Source: Zobellia uliginosa (lineage in GTDB: Bacteria > Bacteroidota > Bacteroidia > Flavobacteriales > Flavobacteriaceae). From it: a DNA stretch of 64,000 nt. The position numbers and the translations under genes are program-made. Positions within the stretch are counted from its first letter, which is position 1. Each line of letters starts with the position of its first letter. Of the stretch, positions 17,386-26,079 are shown in pieces. The notes below the pieces were generated by a model. The model saw only the letters and a list, made by a program, of their open reading frames with translations, was not told where the DNA came from and made no database searches. The stretch covers positions 1 to 64,000 of the forward strand of contig NZ_JAHKPY010000008.1 of the NCBI RefSeq assembly GCF_018860745.1. Reading direction: 5' to 3'.

Positions 17386-19818
17386 TTAGTTTGATCCAAT
17401 ATAAATGTATCCGTTTACAGGTTGTACTTCATTAGTTCCAAATCCTATTATATAGTAATACGTTCCTGATGCAAGCATACCTGAGTTTCCTAACGAATTC
17501 TCCGGTGCAAATCCGCTCCAATCATTAGTATAATCGTTATTCTCATACACAATATTGCCCCAACGATTAAAAACTTTTAGATGGTAGGTATAATCACACC
17601 CTTCCAATCCGGTAATTTCAAAGCGGTCATTAATACCATCTCCATTGGCTGTAATCGTTTTTGAAACGATAAGGTTTTCCGCGTCACAAGGTAAATCTGC
17701 TTCCACAATAATAATCTGGGTATGAACCGTTTCATTACCATTGTTATCTACTGCAATCCATGTTCTTGTTATTTCGTACCCTGTACTACAATCCCTGTCG
17801 TTTGTTGCAGTTTCGCTAAAGGTTACTTCAGGGTCAGTATCACAATTATCAATAGCGGTTAATATATCTGCCTCAGGAACGGAATCGCAATCTACCGTAA
17901 TGTTCTCTGGAAGTTCCTCAACAAATACAGGGGCTTCTTCATCCATTATGCATTCATCGGATATAACCGTAATAATCTGAGTATGGGTAAAAGTATTATT
18001 GGCATTGTCAGTTGCCGTCCAAGTTCTGGTTATTTCATATCCGGTCTCACAACTACGATCATTAGTTGCCGTTTCCGTAAAAGTAGTAACAGGATTGGGG
18101 TCACAATAATCAATAGCGGTCAGCGTAGCTGCATCTGGCACACCATTACATGGCACGGTAATATCACTTGGAAGGTTTTCTGCAAAAACAGGAGCTTGTA
18201 CATCGGTAATATGAATTACTATGCTAGTTGGGTCTCCATTTCCAATACCACATTCATCAAAAGTGAATGAACTATTAGAGGTTTGCTGTGTCATATTAAT
18301 TTCACCCATGTACATTGCTACGGTTTGAGATTCTGAGTTAAATTCACAAGCTGGAATACTTGAAAAATATGCATCATCTTTAACGCGTACAGAGTATTGA
18401 ATTGTATATGGTGCGCTAGTAACATCTGTTAATCCATCGGCCACATTAAAAGTAAGTTCACGTGTTACAGTGTCAAAATTGTATGTGATTTCGCTTGGTA
18501 GAGGCTCAACACCTATAAAATCCATTTCTTCTGGAACACTAGTAGTAAATGATAAATCTCTAATATTGTCGTTTCCGGTATTGGCAACATCCAAATATAT
18601 CTGAACAGTTTCTCCGGTACGCGGATTCTCGTCTGAAGGCGTAGCGTATAAATCCAAGGTGTTCAATGAAGGTTCGTAAACCTCTACGGCCATTCCAAGA
18701 AGGTAAAGACCGTATACTTCTTGATCAGAGGTCATACGTACCGTTGCCGAGGTTTGGTTATTGGTCATTAATGAGTTTCCTGAATTATATAAATCAAATA
18801 AACTGGCATCAAACCCCAAGGTATTTGAACTGGCAGGAGTACGGTCTAAAAAATCAGAACCGTGTGTGGTAATAGAACTATTGAAAAAGTTATTTGCGGG
18901 TCTCATTGCCGTAGTTAGAGGTTCCCATGAACCTGAAGTATCCATCATAAGTAACTGATCACGGGAAATACCTCTGTCTCCTTCTAAAGAACCAATTACC
19001 ATATTAGCTTTTACTTCGCCATTCGGGACGGTTTGAAATCCATCAAAAGTAACATCAAAATTATTATCGTCTCTGGTAATATGAGCGTACCCGTCAAAAA
19101 GAGTAATGTTCTTTTGTGGTAAAAGGGGGCTTTGCCATACTACAACAATTTGCCATCCACCAGAAGTACCGGTTCTTCCTCCGGCATGAGAAAGTAACTG
19201 TCCTTCCGTAGCCTTAACGTTTGCTACTTGATAAGTTCCAAAAGGATCACTTAGCCCCTGTACCCAACTGGTAATATCTTTAACACAGATATACGGGTCA
19301 TTCACAAAATGGTCATCTCTACCGCGGTAAATAACTTCATCCGCAGTTAGTGTTGCCTCATAAGTACTAGATCCGGGCAACATTAGTTTTATATCGTTAT
19401 AATTCCAAGAAGGTTCAACACCTCCATTTCCGGCAATAATAGTACCGGACCCATTTACCTCGTATTCCTTATCGGCCGCTGCCCAATAAAGAAAAACACG
19501 TTCAATAGTCAAACAAGAGCTTCCAGGTGAAGGGTTAGCCAAGTTTGCGCTACTGGAGTTAAAAGTAGTGGGGTCACTATCTATATCTACAAATACATTG
19601 TCTGAAAAATCGTGATTACTACCATTACCATTATAACTGTTGGTAGCATGTCTAGACAGAACATTGTTGGCGATCATAGTAAAATCACCTGTGATAGTTT
19701 CTGAATACCTTGGAGTAAATCCTTTTTGTAGCTGTGCACTGGTTGTATTAAAAGCCAAAAGGAATAAAAGGAACCCAAAGGTTCTCGTTAAATTTTTAAG
19801 GGGTATAGGTTTCTTCAT
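17386..19818 (-). CDS. Large type IX secreted surface protein with HYR-like repeats and type B sorting domain
   Basis: 810 residues from the ATG at 19818, with a signal peptide ending FNTTSAQ; a TTG at 19839 is rejected. Residues 20-400 form a beta-rich adhesin-like region (SCLTIERVFLYWAAADKEY, GGWQIVVVWQSP). A DUF11-like segment follows (NPRTGETVQIYLDVANTGND). Then come two HYR-like modules of about 85 residues, APVFAENLPSDITVPC and APVFVEELPENITVDC, each with EITRTW and HTQII endings. The C-terminus (ANGDGINDRFEITGLEGC, NRWGNIVYENNDYTNDWSG, SGTYYYII) is the gliding-type type B sorting domain. It is probably a cell-surface adhesin or motility-associated protein exported by the type IX system with the adjacent PorP/SprF protein. 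Confidence 0.9.
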   Translation of the reverse strand: MKKPIPLKNLTRTFGFLLFLLAFNTTSAQLQKGFTPRYSETITGDFTMIANNVLSRHATNSYNGNGSNHDFSDNVFVDIDSDPTTFNSSSANLANPSPGSSCLTIERVFLYWAAADKEYEVNGSGTIIAGNGGVEPSWNYNDIKLMLPGSSTYEATLTADEVIYRGRDDHFVNDPYICVKDITSWVQGLSDPFGTYQVANVKATEGQLLSHAGGRTGTSGGWQIVVVWQSPLLPQKNITLFDGYAHITRDDNNFDVTFDGFQTVPNGEVKANMVIGSLEGDRGISRDQLLMMDTSGSWEPLTTAMRPANNFFNSSITTHGSDFLDRTPASSNTLGFDASLFDLYNSGNSLMTNNQTSATVRMTSDQEVYGLYLLGMAVEVYEPSLNTLDLYATPSDENPRTGETVQIYLDVANTGNDNIRDLSFTTSVPEEMDFIGVEPLPSEITYNFDTVTRELTFNVADGLTDVTSAPYTIQYSVRVKDDAYFSSIPACEFNSESQTVAMYMGEINMTQQTSNSSFTFDECGIGNGDPTSIVIHITDVQAPVFAENLPSDITVPCNGVPDAATLTAIDYCDPNPVTTFTETATNDRSCETGYEITRTWTATDNANNTFTHTQIITVISDECIMDEEAPVFVEELPENITVDCDSVPEADILTAIDNCDTDPEVTFSETATNDRDCSTGYEITRTWIAVDNNGNETVHTQIIIVEADLPCDAENLIVSKTITANGDGINDRFEITGLEGCDYTYHLKVFNRWGNIVYENNDYTNDWSGFAPENSLGNSGMLASGTYYYIIGFGTNEVQPVNGYIYIGSN

Positions 19819-20036
19819 AATTATAGGTGTGTCTATCAATTTAAGTTGATGTACATATAATCAGAAGCTACAATACGGTCTTTACCTGTAAAGTTTTGTA
19901 ATGGTGTAATTAAGGTCAAGTTCAATTTGTAGCAACTAGGTTATTTGGGATAAAAAAGTGCTGTAATTTTATAGCATATATTTATTGCATTCACTACAAA
20001 GTTCGCTTAAAGTCTTGTTATTTAGTAGAGTAACCG

Positions 20037-20192
20037 TTGAATGAACGTTTTATTCGCCAGCGGCTATTATCTATAGACGAGTGGTTCGTAAATATCGATG
20101 AGCATATTTGGACTGCTTCGGACAGGTCGTCAAAAAGAACGATAAAAGGTAATTATATTGATATTGGATATACACTGTTATGGTACAGATAA
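20037..20192 (+). CDS. Candidate small protein or gene remnant (51 residues), unrecognised
   Basis: A TTG-initiated open frame encodes a 51-residue peptide containing RQRLLSIDEWFVNIDEHIW and ending YTLLWYR. The aromatic and charged composition looks protein-like, and local G+C is higher than the surrounding spacer. No family is recognised and no ribosome-binding or promoter signal was identified. The frame ends just before the ClpP-gene promoter. It could be a real short gene, a decayed gene, or chance. Confidence 0.22.
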   Translation: MNERFIRQRLLSIDEWFVNIDEHIWTASDRSSKRTIKGNYIDIGYTLLWYR

Positions 20193-20198
20193 ATTGTT

Positions 20199-20206
20199 TA
20201 ATTTTG
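20199..20206 (+). promoter_or_regulatory. Putative -7 element (TAATTTTG) of the clpP-like gene
   Basis: An exact TAnnTTTG match 20 bases before the ATG at 20227. The -33 region (CTGTTA near 20175) is only a partial match. Confidence 0.45.
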
Positions 20207-20226
20207 ATATGTATAAACAATAGGAA

Positions 20227-20775
20227 ATGAGTGCTAAAAAAGGAAAAGTTCAAGAAGCGATAGACGAAAAATTGTTAGAAGAAAGAAAAGTCTTCTTATG
20301 GGGCATGGTAGATGATGATTCTGCCAAGCACGTAATTGATCGTTTGTTGTATTTAGATATGCAGAATAATAAAGAGATTCAATTATATATTAATAGTCCA
20401 GGTGGTTATGTTACTTCTGGTTTTGCAATGTATGATATCATAAAATCGCTAAAAAGCCCTGTTTCTACAATTTGTACAGGTCTTGCAGCTTCTATGGGTT
20501 CAATTTTGCTTTCTGTTGGAAAAAAAGGTAGAAGATTTATTCAGCCACATGCACAGGTAATGATTCATCAGCCAAGTGGGGGAGCAAGAGGTCAGGCTTC
20601 GAATATTGAAATTCAAGCTAAAGAAATAATCAAGACCAAAGAATTAAGCGCTCGTATTTTAGCGGATAATTGTGGTCAAGATTATGAAAAAGTATTGAAA
20701 GATTTTGATAGGGATTATTGGATGAATGCGGAAGAATCCATTGCATATGGTATTGTAGATGGTATTCTGGAATAG
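20227..20775 (+). CDS. clpP: ATP-dependent Clp protease proteolytic subunit (ClpP family)
   Basis: A 182-residue serine protease subunit that assembles into a barrel fed by a Clp ATPase. The catalytic triad is visible: Ser89 in TGLAASMGS, His114 in VMIHQPSG and Asp163 in FDRDYWM. INSPGGYVTSGFAMYD is the family oxyanion and binding strand. It is shorter at both ends than the usual ClpP of about 195-205 residues and lies alone, without tig or clpX. It may therefore be a second ClpP paralogue rather than the main clpP-clpX gene. A terminator follows immediately. Confidence 0.88.
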   Translation: MSAKKGKVQEAIDEKLLEERKVFLWGMVDDDSAKHVIDRLLYLDMQNNKEIQLYINSPGGYVTSGFAMYDIIKSLKSPVSTICTGLAASMGSILLSVGKKGRRFIQPHAQVMIHQPSGGARGQASNIEIQAKEIIKTKELSARILADNCGQDYEKVLKDFDRDYWMNAEESIAYGIVDGILE

Positions 20776-20797
20776 AAACTCTATTCTAATAACAAAT

Positions 20798-20839
20798 AAA
20801 AAAGACCTTCGTAATTAGAAATTATGAAGGTCTTTTTTT
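20798..20839 (+). terminator. Rho-independent terminator
   Basis: AAAAAAGACCTTCgTAAT pairs with ATTAtGAAGGTCTTTTTTT around a short loop, just after the clpP-like gene. Confidence 0.85.
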
Positions 20840-20933
20840 GGATATATATATAGACGCTCTCGCGGAATTTTCATATTATTTACGTTTCAACAATTATCTA
20901 GGGACGTTCTGTTTTCGTTAAAAAAATATTAAA

Positions 20934-22466
20934 CTAAAATTGGTCCGGATTGCTTATTATTTCATTTGCTCTTTCTTTCAATGCTTTCAGTTCTTCCGAT
21001 GGTTTTTTGTTTAAAAGGCTCATCATCATGGCCATGCGGTTATTGGAGCTAAAGTATTGGCGTTTTTCATCAAGAAAATTCCAATATAGCGCGTTAAAAG
21101 GGCAGGCTTTGTCCCCCAGTTTTTTAGTGTGGGAGTAGTGACAGCTGCTGCAATAATTACTCATTTTGTTAATATAATTGGCGCTGCTTACATAGGGTTT
21201 TGTGGCAACAAGACCTCCATCTGCAAACTGGCTCATACCACGGGTATTGGTAATTTCTACCCATTCAATAGCATCTATGTAAATACCTAGGTACCATTCG
21301 TCTACTTCCTTGGGATCGGTCATATTTAAAAGGGCAAAATTTCCGGTAATCATTAAACGTTGTATATGGTGCGCGTAGGCCTCATTAAGACTTTGGTCTA
21401 TGGCATGATGTAAACAATTCATTTTGGTTTTACCTGTCCAAAAGAAGTTAGGTAGGGAGTTGCTATTGTTAAGCTTGTTATGATTTGCATATAGGGGCAT
21501 TTCTTTCCAATACATACCACGCATATATTCCCGCCATCCTAGTATCTGCCTAACGAAACCTTCTACTTGAGAAATTTGAATGGAATCTGTGTTATTGCGA
21601 TAATGGGCTATGACGCTATCCACTACCTCTTTGGGAGCTATCATCTTGCTGTTCATGGCAAAAGATAAGCGAGAGTGAAATAGAAATTTTTCTTCGGTAT
21701 GAAGAGCATCTTGGTAATCACCAAAATGCATTAAAAGATTTTCACAGAAGTAGGACAATACAGAAAGTGATTCTTTTCTGGAGCAAGGCCAATTAAAGTC
21801 GTTTGGCTCTATATGTCCAAAAGTCTTTGCGCCGCTATTTTTGATTTCTTCGATTACTGCTGAAACGTTACGTTCAAATTTTTTTATTTCTGGAATAATA
21901 GGCTGCCCTTTCCATTTCTTACGATTGCTATGGTCATAGTTCCATTTGCCCCCTTCTGGTTGGTCTCCGGTGGTTAATATATGGTGCTTCTTACGCATCA
22001 TCCGGTAGAAACTTTCCATGATAAGTTGTTTCTTTCCGGAGAAAAAATTCTTTAATTCAAAGCGGGTGGTGTAAAAATGTTCGGTATCCGCAATCTCATA
22101 ATCGCAATTCAGTTCTTCGCAAATCTGCTTTAGTTGTTGGTCCAGTCTATATTCATCAGGCAATTGGTATTCAAATTTTTGGGAACCTGTTGCTTTAAGG
22201 TGGCGCTTAATGATAGCTTTTAAATCCTGTGGGTTTGTATCATCCGATATTTTTAAGTAAATACATTGGTGTCCTTTTGATGTTAGTATTTCAGAAAAAT
22301 TACGCATAGAAATAAAAAAGGCGACTACCTTCTGGATATGGTGTTTTACGTAATCTGTTTCTTGGCGCATTTCTGCCATTATGTAAATTATATTATCGTC
22401 TACGGTTTGAAACCATGAGTGATTTTCATTTAGTTGATCGCCTAATATTAATCGTAATGTTTTCAT
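20934..22466 (-). CDS. Iron-sulfur bacterial cryptochrome/photolyase (FeS-BCP, (6-4) photolyase type)
   Basis: 510 residues from the ATG at 22466; a longer open frame to 22550 would run into the upstream gene. The N-terminal domain starts LRLILGDQLNENHSWF, typical of the FeS-BCP group. Four cysteines lie at the group's spacing: one in KMNCLHHAI, then, 88 residues later, CSSC (3 apart) and a further Cys 13 residues on in GDKACPFN. These are the [4Fe-4S] ligands. FAD-pocket motifs such as RGMYWKEMP and HIQRLMITGNFALL are present. Characterised members repair (6-4) photoproducts and/or act as light sensors. It is last in a four-gene operon with CRY-DASH, DUF2256 and a flavin reductase. Confidence 0.92.
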   Translation of the reverse strand: MKTLRLILGDQLNENHSWFQTVDDNIIYIMAEMRQETDYVKHHIQKVVAFFISMRNFSEILTSKGHQCIYLKISDDTNPQDLKAIIKRHLKATGSQKFEYQLPDEYRLDQQLKQICEELNCDYEIADTEHFYTTRFELKNFFSGKKQLIMESFYRMMRKKHHILTTGDQPEGGKWNYDHSNRKKWKGQPIIPEIKKFERNVSAVIEEIKNSGAKTFGHIEPNDFNWPCSRKESLSVLSYFCENLLMHFGDYQDALHTEEKFLFHSRLSFAMNSKMIAPKEVVDSVIAHYRNNTDSIQISQVEGFVRQILGWREYMRGMYWKEMPLYANHNKLNNSNSLPNFFWTGKTKMNCLHHAIDQSLNEAYAHHIQRLMITGNFALLNMTDPKEVDEWYLGIYIDAIEWVEITNTRGMSQFADGGLVATKPYVSSANYINKMSNYCSSCHYSHTKKLGDKACPFNALYWNFLDEKRQYFSSNNRMAMMMSLLNKKPSEELKALKERANEIISNPDQF

Positions 22467-22497
22467 TTTTCCTATTCTGTTTTTATAATAGTAAGCA

Positions 22498-23790
22498 TTA
22501 GAACAACGTTGGTTGTAACCATAAATTTTGAAATTTCCCTTGGGGGTCATACACCGTTGCTTGTCTGCTAGGATTAAATTTTCTGTTTCTTGGGTCGTTT
22601 CCTACTCCGCTGGTATACATCCAATTACACCAATTACTGTGAACGTCATAATCAATAAGCATACTTTCAAAATAGGAAGCACCTATGCGCCAATCTTGTT
22701 TTAATTCTTTTGACCAAAAGCTAGCTACATTTTGCCTTCCTCTATTGCTCATCCAACCTGTTAAGGCTAATTCTTTCAGATTCGCGTTTATAAATGAAGA
22801 TGTTGTACGCCCTTCAATCCACATTTTTAAGGTTTCCTTAGAATTTTCCCATTGGTAAGATTCATTAGAAATACCCTTTATTTGAAAAATTTTATTCTTG
22901 TGTTTTAGTGAAACGAACTTGAAAAAATCTCTCCACAATAGTTCAAAAAACAACCAATAGGTACTTTCGTTTTTGACGATTTCTTTTTCAAATTGTTTTA
23001 TCTGCCAATATATGGTTCGTGGTGATATACTCCCGTTAGCTAACCATGCAGAAAATTTTGAACTATAATCCGTTCCGATAAGTCCGTTACGCGTTTTCTT
23101 ATAAACCGATAATCTTTTAGTTTTCCATAGGTATTCATCTACTCTTGCTAACGCCTGTAGTTCTCCTCCCTTCCAAGGAAAAGCACTCCTGTAATCTAAT
23201 TGAAAGTAATCTAGACCAAAGTCCGTAAGTTCAACCACGTTTGTGTCATTTTTTACCAGGTTATCTTTTGGTAAAGGTTCTGGAATGGGAATGAGCGGTC
23301 TAATTTTTAGATGTGCTTCACAAGCTTTTCTGAAATTGGTGAAAACTTCGGGAATTTGTTTAAAATCATTGTAAGGAATGTCTTCAGGATGTATTAAAAA
23401 CTGGTTGTACGAGCTTTTAAATGTAACATCTTTTGAAGATGCTGAAATGACTGAGTCGGCCACGGTTTTTTCTTCTGAAGTCCACTCCTTCTGAAGGTAT
23501 ACTTTATTAATATTGTATTGCGAAATGAGCTTTGGAATAATATTTTCGGGCTTATCATGATAAATTAATAACGAAATATTTAGTTGGCCTAAACTTTGCT
23601 TTAATTCGGTAACGGTTTCAATTAAAAATTGGGCTCTGTACTGAGATGTTTTTTTAAAACCAAACCGAAGGTCACTAAATTGGCGTGGGTCAAAACAGTA
23701 GATAGCCAATACTTTACCACCATTGCAAGCTTGCTGCAATGCTAAATTATCCGCCACTCTTAAATCGTTTCTAAACCAGATTAAATTCAT
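22498..23790 (-). CDS. Cryptochrome DASH-type photolyase family protein
   Basis: 430 residues. The N-terminal photolyase antenna domain begins NLIWFRNDLRVADN. The FAD domain contains YSSKFSAWLANGSISPR, ELLWRDFF, TGWMSNRGRQNVASFW, DYDVHSNWCNWMY and the DASH-typical SGVGNDPRNRKFNP. Those last motifs and the length point to CRY-DASH rather than a class I CPD photolyase. CRY-DASH proteins repair cyclobutane dimers mainly in single-stranded DNA and may sense blue light. It lies 32 bases after the DUF2256 gene and 31 bases before the FeS-BCP gene, so all are likely one transcript. Confidence 0.92.
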   Translation of the reverse strand: MNLIWFRNDLRVADNLALQQACNGGKVLAIYCFDPRQFSDLRFGFKKTSQYRAQFLIETVTELKQSLGQLNISLLIYHDKPENIIPKLISQYNINKVYLQKEWTSEEKTVADSVISASSKDVTFKSSYNQFLIHPEDIPYNDFKQIPEVFTNFRKACEAHLKIRPLIPIPEPLPKDNLVKNDTNVVELTDFGLDYFQLDYRSAFPWKGGELQALARVDEYLWKTKRLSVYKKTRNGLIGTDYSSKFSAWLANGSISPRTIYWQIKQFEKEIVKNESTYWLFFELLWRDFFKFVSLKHKNKIFQIKGISNESYQWENSKETLKMWIEGRTTSSFINANLKELALTGWMSNRGRQNVASFWSKELKQDWRIGASYFESMLIDYDVHSNWCNWMYTSGVGNDPRNRKFNPSRQATVYDPQGKFQNLWLQPTLF

Positions 23791-23822
23791 TTTTAGAAAT
23801 GTTATTCATGAGTATTAAAATC

Positions 23823-23957
23823 TCACTTGGATTTACGGCACTTATCACTACAATACTTTACAGACTCCCAATTGCGTTCCCATTTTTTGCGCCAGGTAAA
23901 GGGTCTCTTGCAAACTGTACATATTTTGGTGGGAAGATTCACTTTCTTATGACTCAT
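23823..23957 (-). CDS. DUF2256 small zinc-finger-like protein
   Basis: A 44-residue gene starting at the ATG at 23957 and ending at the TGA at 23823-23825. The protein begins [20 protein letters not shown] and continues [22 protein letters not shown]. Two Cys pairs (CTVC and CSDKC) suggest a zinc-binding treble-clef-like fold. This is the DUF2256 family, known to me as small proteins often encoded beside cryptochrome/photolyase genes. Its start overlaps the end of the flavin reductase gene by 11 bases, so translation is probably coupled. It is easily missed because of its size. Function is unknown; a role linked to photolyase cofactor, DNA or folding is inferred from neighbourhood only. Confidence 0.88.
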   Translation of the reverse strand: MSHKKVNLPTKICTVCKRPFTWRKKWERNWESVKYCSDKCRKSK

Positions 23958-24591
23958 TCCAGAGTGAATTTATATTTTCATCCGGTTTTGCATAGCTTAA
24001 ACGGTCAATGATTTTTGGTAAAGCATAACCATCCAACCCAACTGATGACATCGTATCTACATCATCTAATTTTACCCAACCGTCTTCGGCTACGATATCA
24101 CTATTAAGATAGATATGTTTAATTGCCCCAATTATAAGTAAGCATCCGTTTTCTTCAATTTTGTATTCGCTTACGTATTCACACCCAAGTTTAATAGCGC
24201 TTTCTTTTACATAGGGGGCATCAAAATCATCTAGGTATTCTTCGGTTAGATTGGTTTTGTCAAACTCGGATATTTTTTCATCATATTTTGCCGAGGTATG
24301 ATGTGCTTTTTCAAAAATATGTTTGTTTACTTGATTTACAGTAAATAAATTATGTTCGCGAATGTTCCGATAGGTATGTCTAGGCACTGTTAAAGGGCGA
24401 GAAATAAATCCTAACATAGCTGGGTTGCTACCAATGTGAACTACTGAATTAAAAATTGCTAGATTTGTATTGCCCTGATTAGATTTAGTAGCTAAAAGGT
24501 TTACAGATTTATAACCCGTACAGCTATTTATTAAATTGGCGCGATAACGAGATGGTAATTTCTCTAGGTCCGTTGATTTGTAATGAAACAT
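23947..24591 (-). CDS. Flavin reductase family protein (FMN-binding split barrel)
   Basis: 214 residues, first gene of the photolyase operon. Features are [21 protein letters not shown] (the family's strand-turn that binds the FMN phosphate), [20 protein letters not shown] and [14 protein letters not shown], which together match the flavin-reductase-like split-barrel fold. Such proteins bind FMN and may reduce flavins with NAD(P)H; this branch is not functionally assigned. Its last 11 bases overlap the DUF2256 start. Membership of an operon with two FAD photolyases suggests a redox or flavin-supply role, which is inference. Confidence 0.85.
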   Translation of the reverse strand: MFHYKSTDLEKLPSRYRANLINSCTGYKSVNLLATKSNQGNTNLAIFNSVVHIGSNPAMLGFISRPLTVPRHTYRNIREHNLFTVNQVNKHIFEKAHHTSAKYDEKISEFDKTNLTEEYLDDFDAPYVKESAIKLGCEYVSEYKIEENGCLLIIGAIKHIYLNSDIVAEDGWVKLDDVDTMSSVGLDGYALPKIIDRLSYAKPDENINSLWNES

Positions 24592-24738
24592 TTTGTTTAT
24601 TTTGTTTCACTAAATTAAATAATTATTAAACATTATTTCTTTACTCTGTGTATTTGGATCAATTTTTGAAAGTATAACGACACTTTTAATTTTGATATCT
24701 TACTTTCGGGCTTAAGAAAGCTTCTCAGCGAAAAATAT

Positions 24739-26079
24739 ATGAAACAATCTTCCAAGAATATAGCCATTATAGGTTCAGGCCTTGTGGGCTCATTATTGGC
24801 CATTTATCTCAAAAAAATGGGCCATACCATAACAGTTTTTGATAGAAGACCTGATATCCGGAATATAAAATTCTCAGGACGATCCATTAATCTGGCTATG
24901 AGTAATAGAGGTTGGCAGTCATTGGCCGAAGTTGGTATAGCCGATGAAATCAAGAAAATAGCCATTCCTTTGGATAAGCGCGCCATGCACGTAATAGATA
25001 AGCCCATTTATTTTCAGAAGTATGGTAAGGAGGGCGAGGCTATATGGTCTATTTCTAGAGGTGTATTAAATAAAAGGATGATTGACTTAGCAGAGGAGGC
25101 TGGAGTTGAGTTTCGTTTTGACGAAAAAGTGTGGAACGTAAATCTTCCTGAAGCAACTTTATTTACGGGCGATACAGAAAAAGGGGAGTGGAAGGAGTAT
25201 AATTACGATATTATTTTTGGGTGTGATGGCGCGTTTTCACGTGTACGTCATAAAATGCAGCGCCGTAGCCGTTTTGATTATTCTCAGAATTTTATAGATG
25301 TTGGTTACAAGGAACTTTCCATTCCGGCCAATGAGGATGGAAGTCATAAGTTAGATAAGAATTCTTTTCATATTTGGCCGCGAGGTAAGTTCATGTTAAT
25401 AGCTATGCCCAATATAGATGGTAGTTTTACATGTACATTGTTTATGCCATTTGAAGGTGAAACTTCTTTTGATAGTATTCAGACCAAAGAACAGGCAAAA
25501 GTCTTTTTCAAGACTTATTTTCCCAATGTCAGAAAGGAAATTGAGAACCTAACGGGAGACTTCTTTAAAAACCCAACAAGTGCCATGGTCACGATGAAGT
25601 GTTATCCTTGGACCTACTGGGATAAAGTTGCTTTAGTGGGAGATTCGGCGCATGCCATAGTTCCGTTTTACGGACAAGGTATGAATGCAGGTTTTGAAGA
25701 TATTTTTGTTTTAAAGCAAAAGATTCAAAAATACGGTGATGATTGGGAGGCTGTTTTTAAAGCATACCAAGAAGAACGAAAACCTAATGCCGATGCCATT
25801 GCAGAACTTAGCTATAGAAATTTTGTTGAAATGAGTAGCAAGACCGCAGACCCAAAATTTTTGTTACAGAAAAAAATTGAAAAGTATTTTGCTAGTCTGC
25901 ATCCAGATAAATGGATTCCAGCCTATTCTAGGGTTACTTTCTCCAATAGACCTTATGCAGAGGCGCTTGCTCTTGGGGATGCACAGGAAAAAATCATGCA
26001 AGAGGTGATGCTAATACCCAATATTGAAGAAAAATGGGATAGTAAAGAGGTTGAACAGAAAATTCTAAGTTTAATTTAG
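24739..26079 (+). CDS. kmo: Kynurenine 3-monooxygenase
   Basis: A 446-residue FAD-dependent aromatic hydroxylase that converts L-kynurenine to 3-hydroxykynurenine using NADPH and oxygen. The N-terminal Rossmann motif is IIGSGLVGSLLAIYLKKMGH with the ribose-binding acid in VFDRRPD. FGCDGAFSRVR (DG motif) and GDSAHAIVPFYGQGMNAGFED (GD motif, FAD) follow. FSGRSINLAMSNRG is characteristic of KMO, as is the C-terminal helix region. It is divergent from the photolyase operon and converges on the DUF4174 gene with a 4-base overlap. It works immediately before KynU (12997-14268). Confidence 0.95.
   Translation: MKQSSKNIAIIGSGLVGSLLAIYLKKMGHTITVFDRRPDIRNIKFSGRSINLAMSNRGWQSLAEVGIADEIKKIAIPLDKRAMHVIDKPIYFQKYGKEGEAIWSISRGVLNKRMIDLAEEAGVEFRFDEKVWNVNLPEATLFTGDTEKGEWKEYNYDIIFGCDGAFSRVRHKMQRRSRFDYSQNFIDVGYKELSIPANEDGSHKLDKNSFHIWPRGKFMLIAMPNIDGSFTCTLFMPFEGETSFDSIQTKEQAKVFFKTYFPNVRKEIENLTGDFFKNPTSAMVTMKCYPWTYWDKVALVGDSAHAIVPFYGQGMNAGFEDIFVLKQKIQKYGDDWEAVFKAYQEERKPNADAIAELSYRNFVEMSSKTADPKFLLQKKIEKYFASLHPDKWIPAYSRVTFSNRPYAEALALGDAQEKIMQEVMLIPNIEEKWDSKEVEQKILSLI

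Larger units (their letters stand above)
19819..20226. other. Intergenic region upstream of clpP-like gene
   Basis: This holds the minus-strand promoter of the HYR protein (not resolved), a plus-strand -7 element for the ClpP-like gene (20199-20206) and a 51-codon open frame with protein-like composition (20037-20192), listed separately with low confidence. Confidence 0.5.

Noticed and set aside
22467-22550. N-terminal extension of the FeS-BCP photolyase
   Set aside because: It would add 28 residues overlapping the CRY-DASH gene; the family start motif begins at the ATG at 22466.
23799-24011. 70-codon plus-strand open frame between CRY-DASH and the flavin reductase
   Set aside because: It is the antisense shadow of the DUF2256 gene, whose minus-strand protein has clear family motifs.
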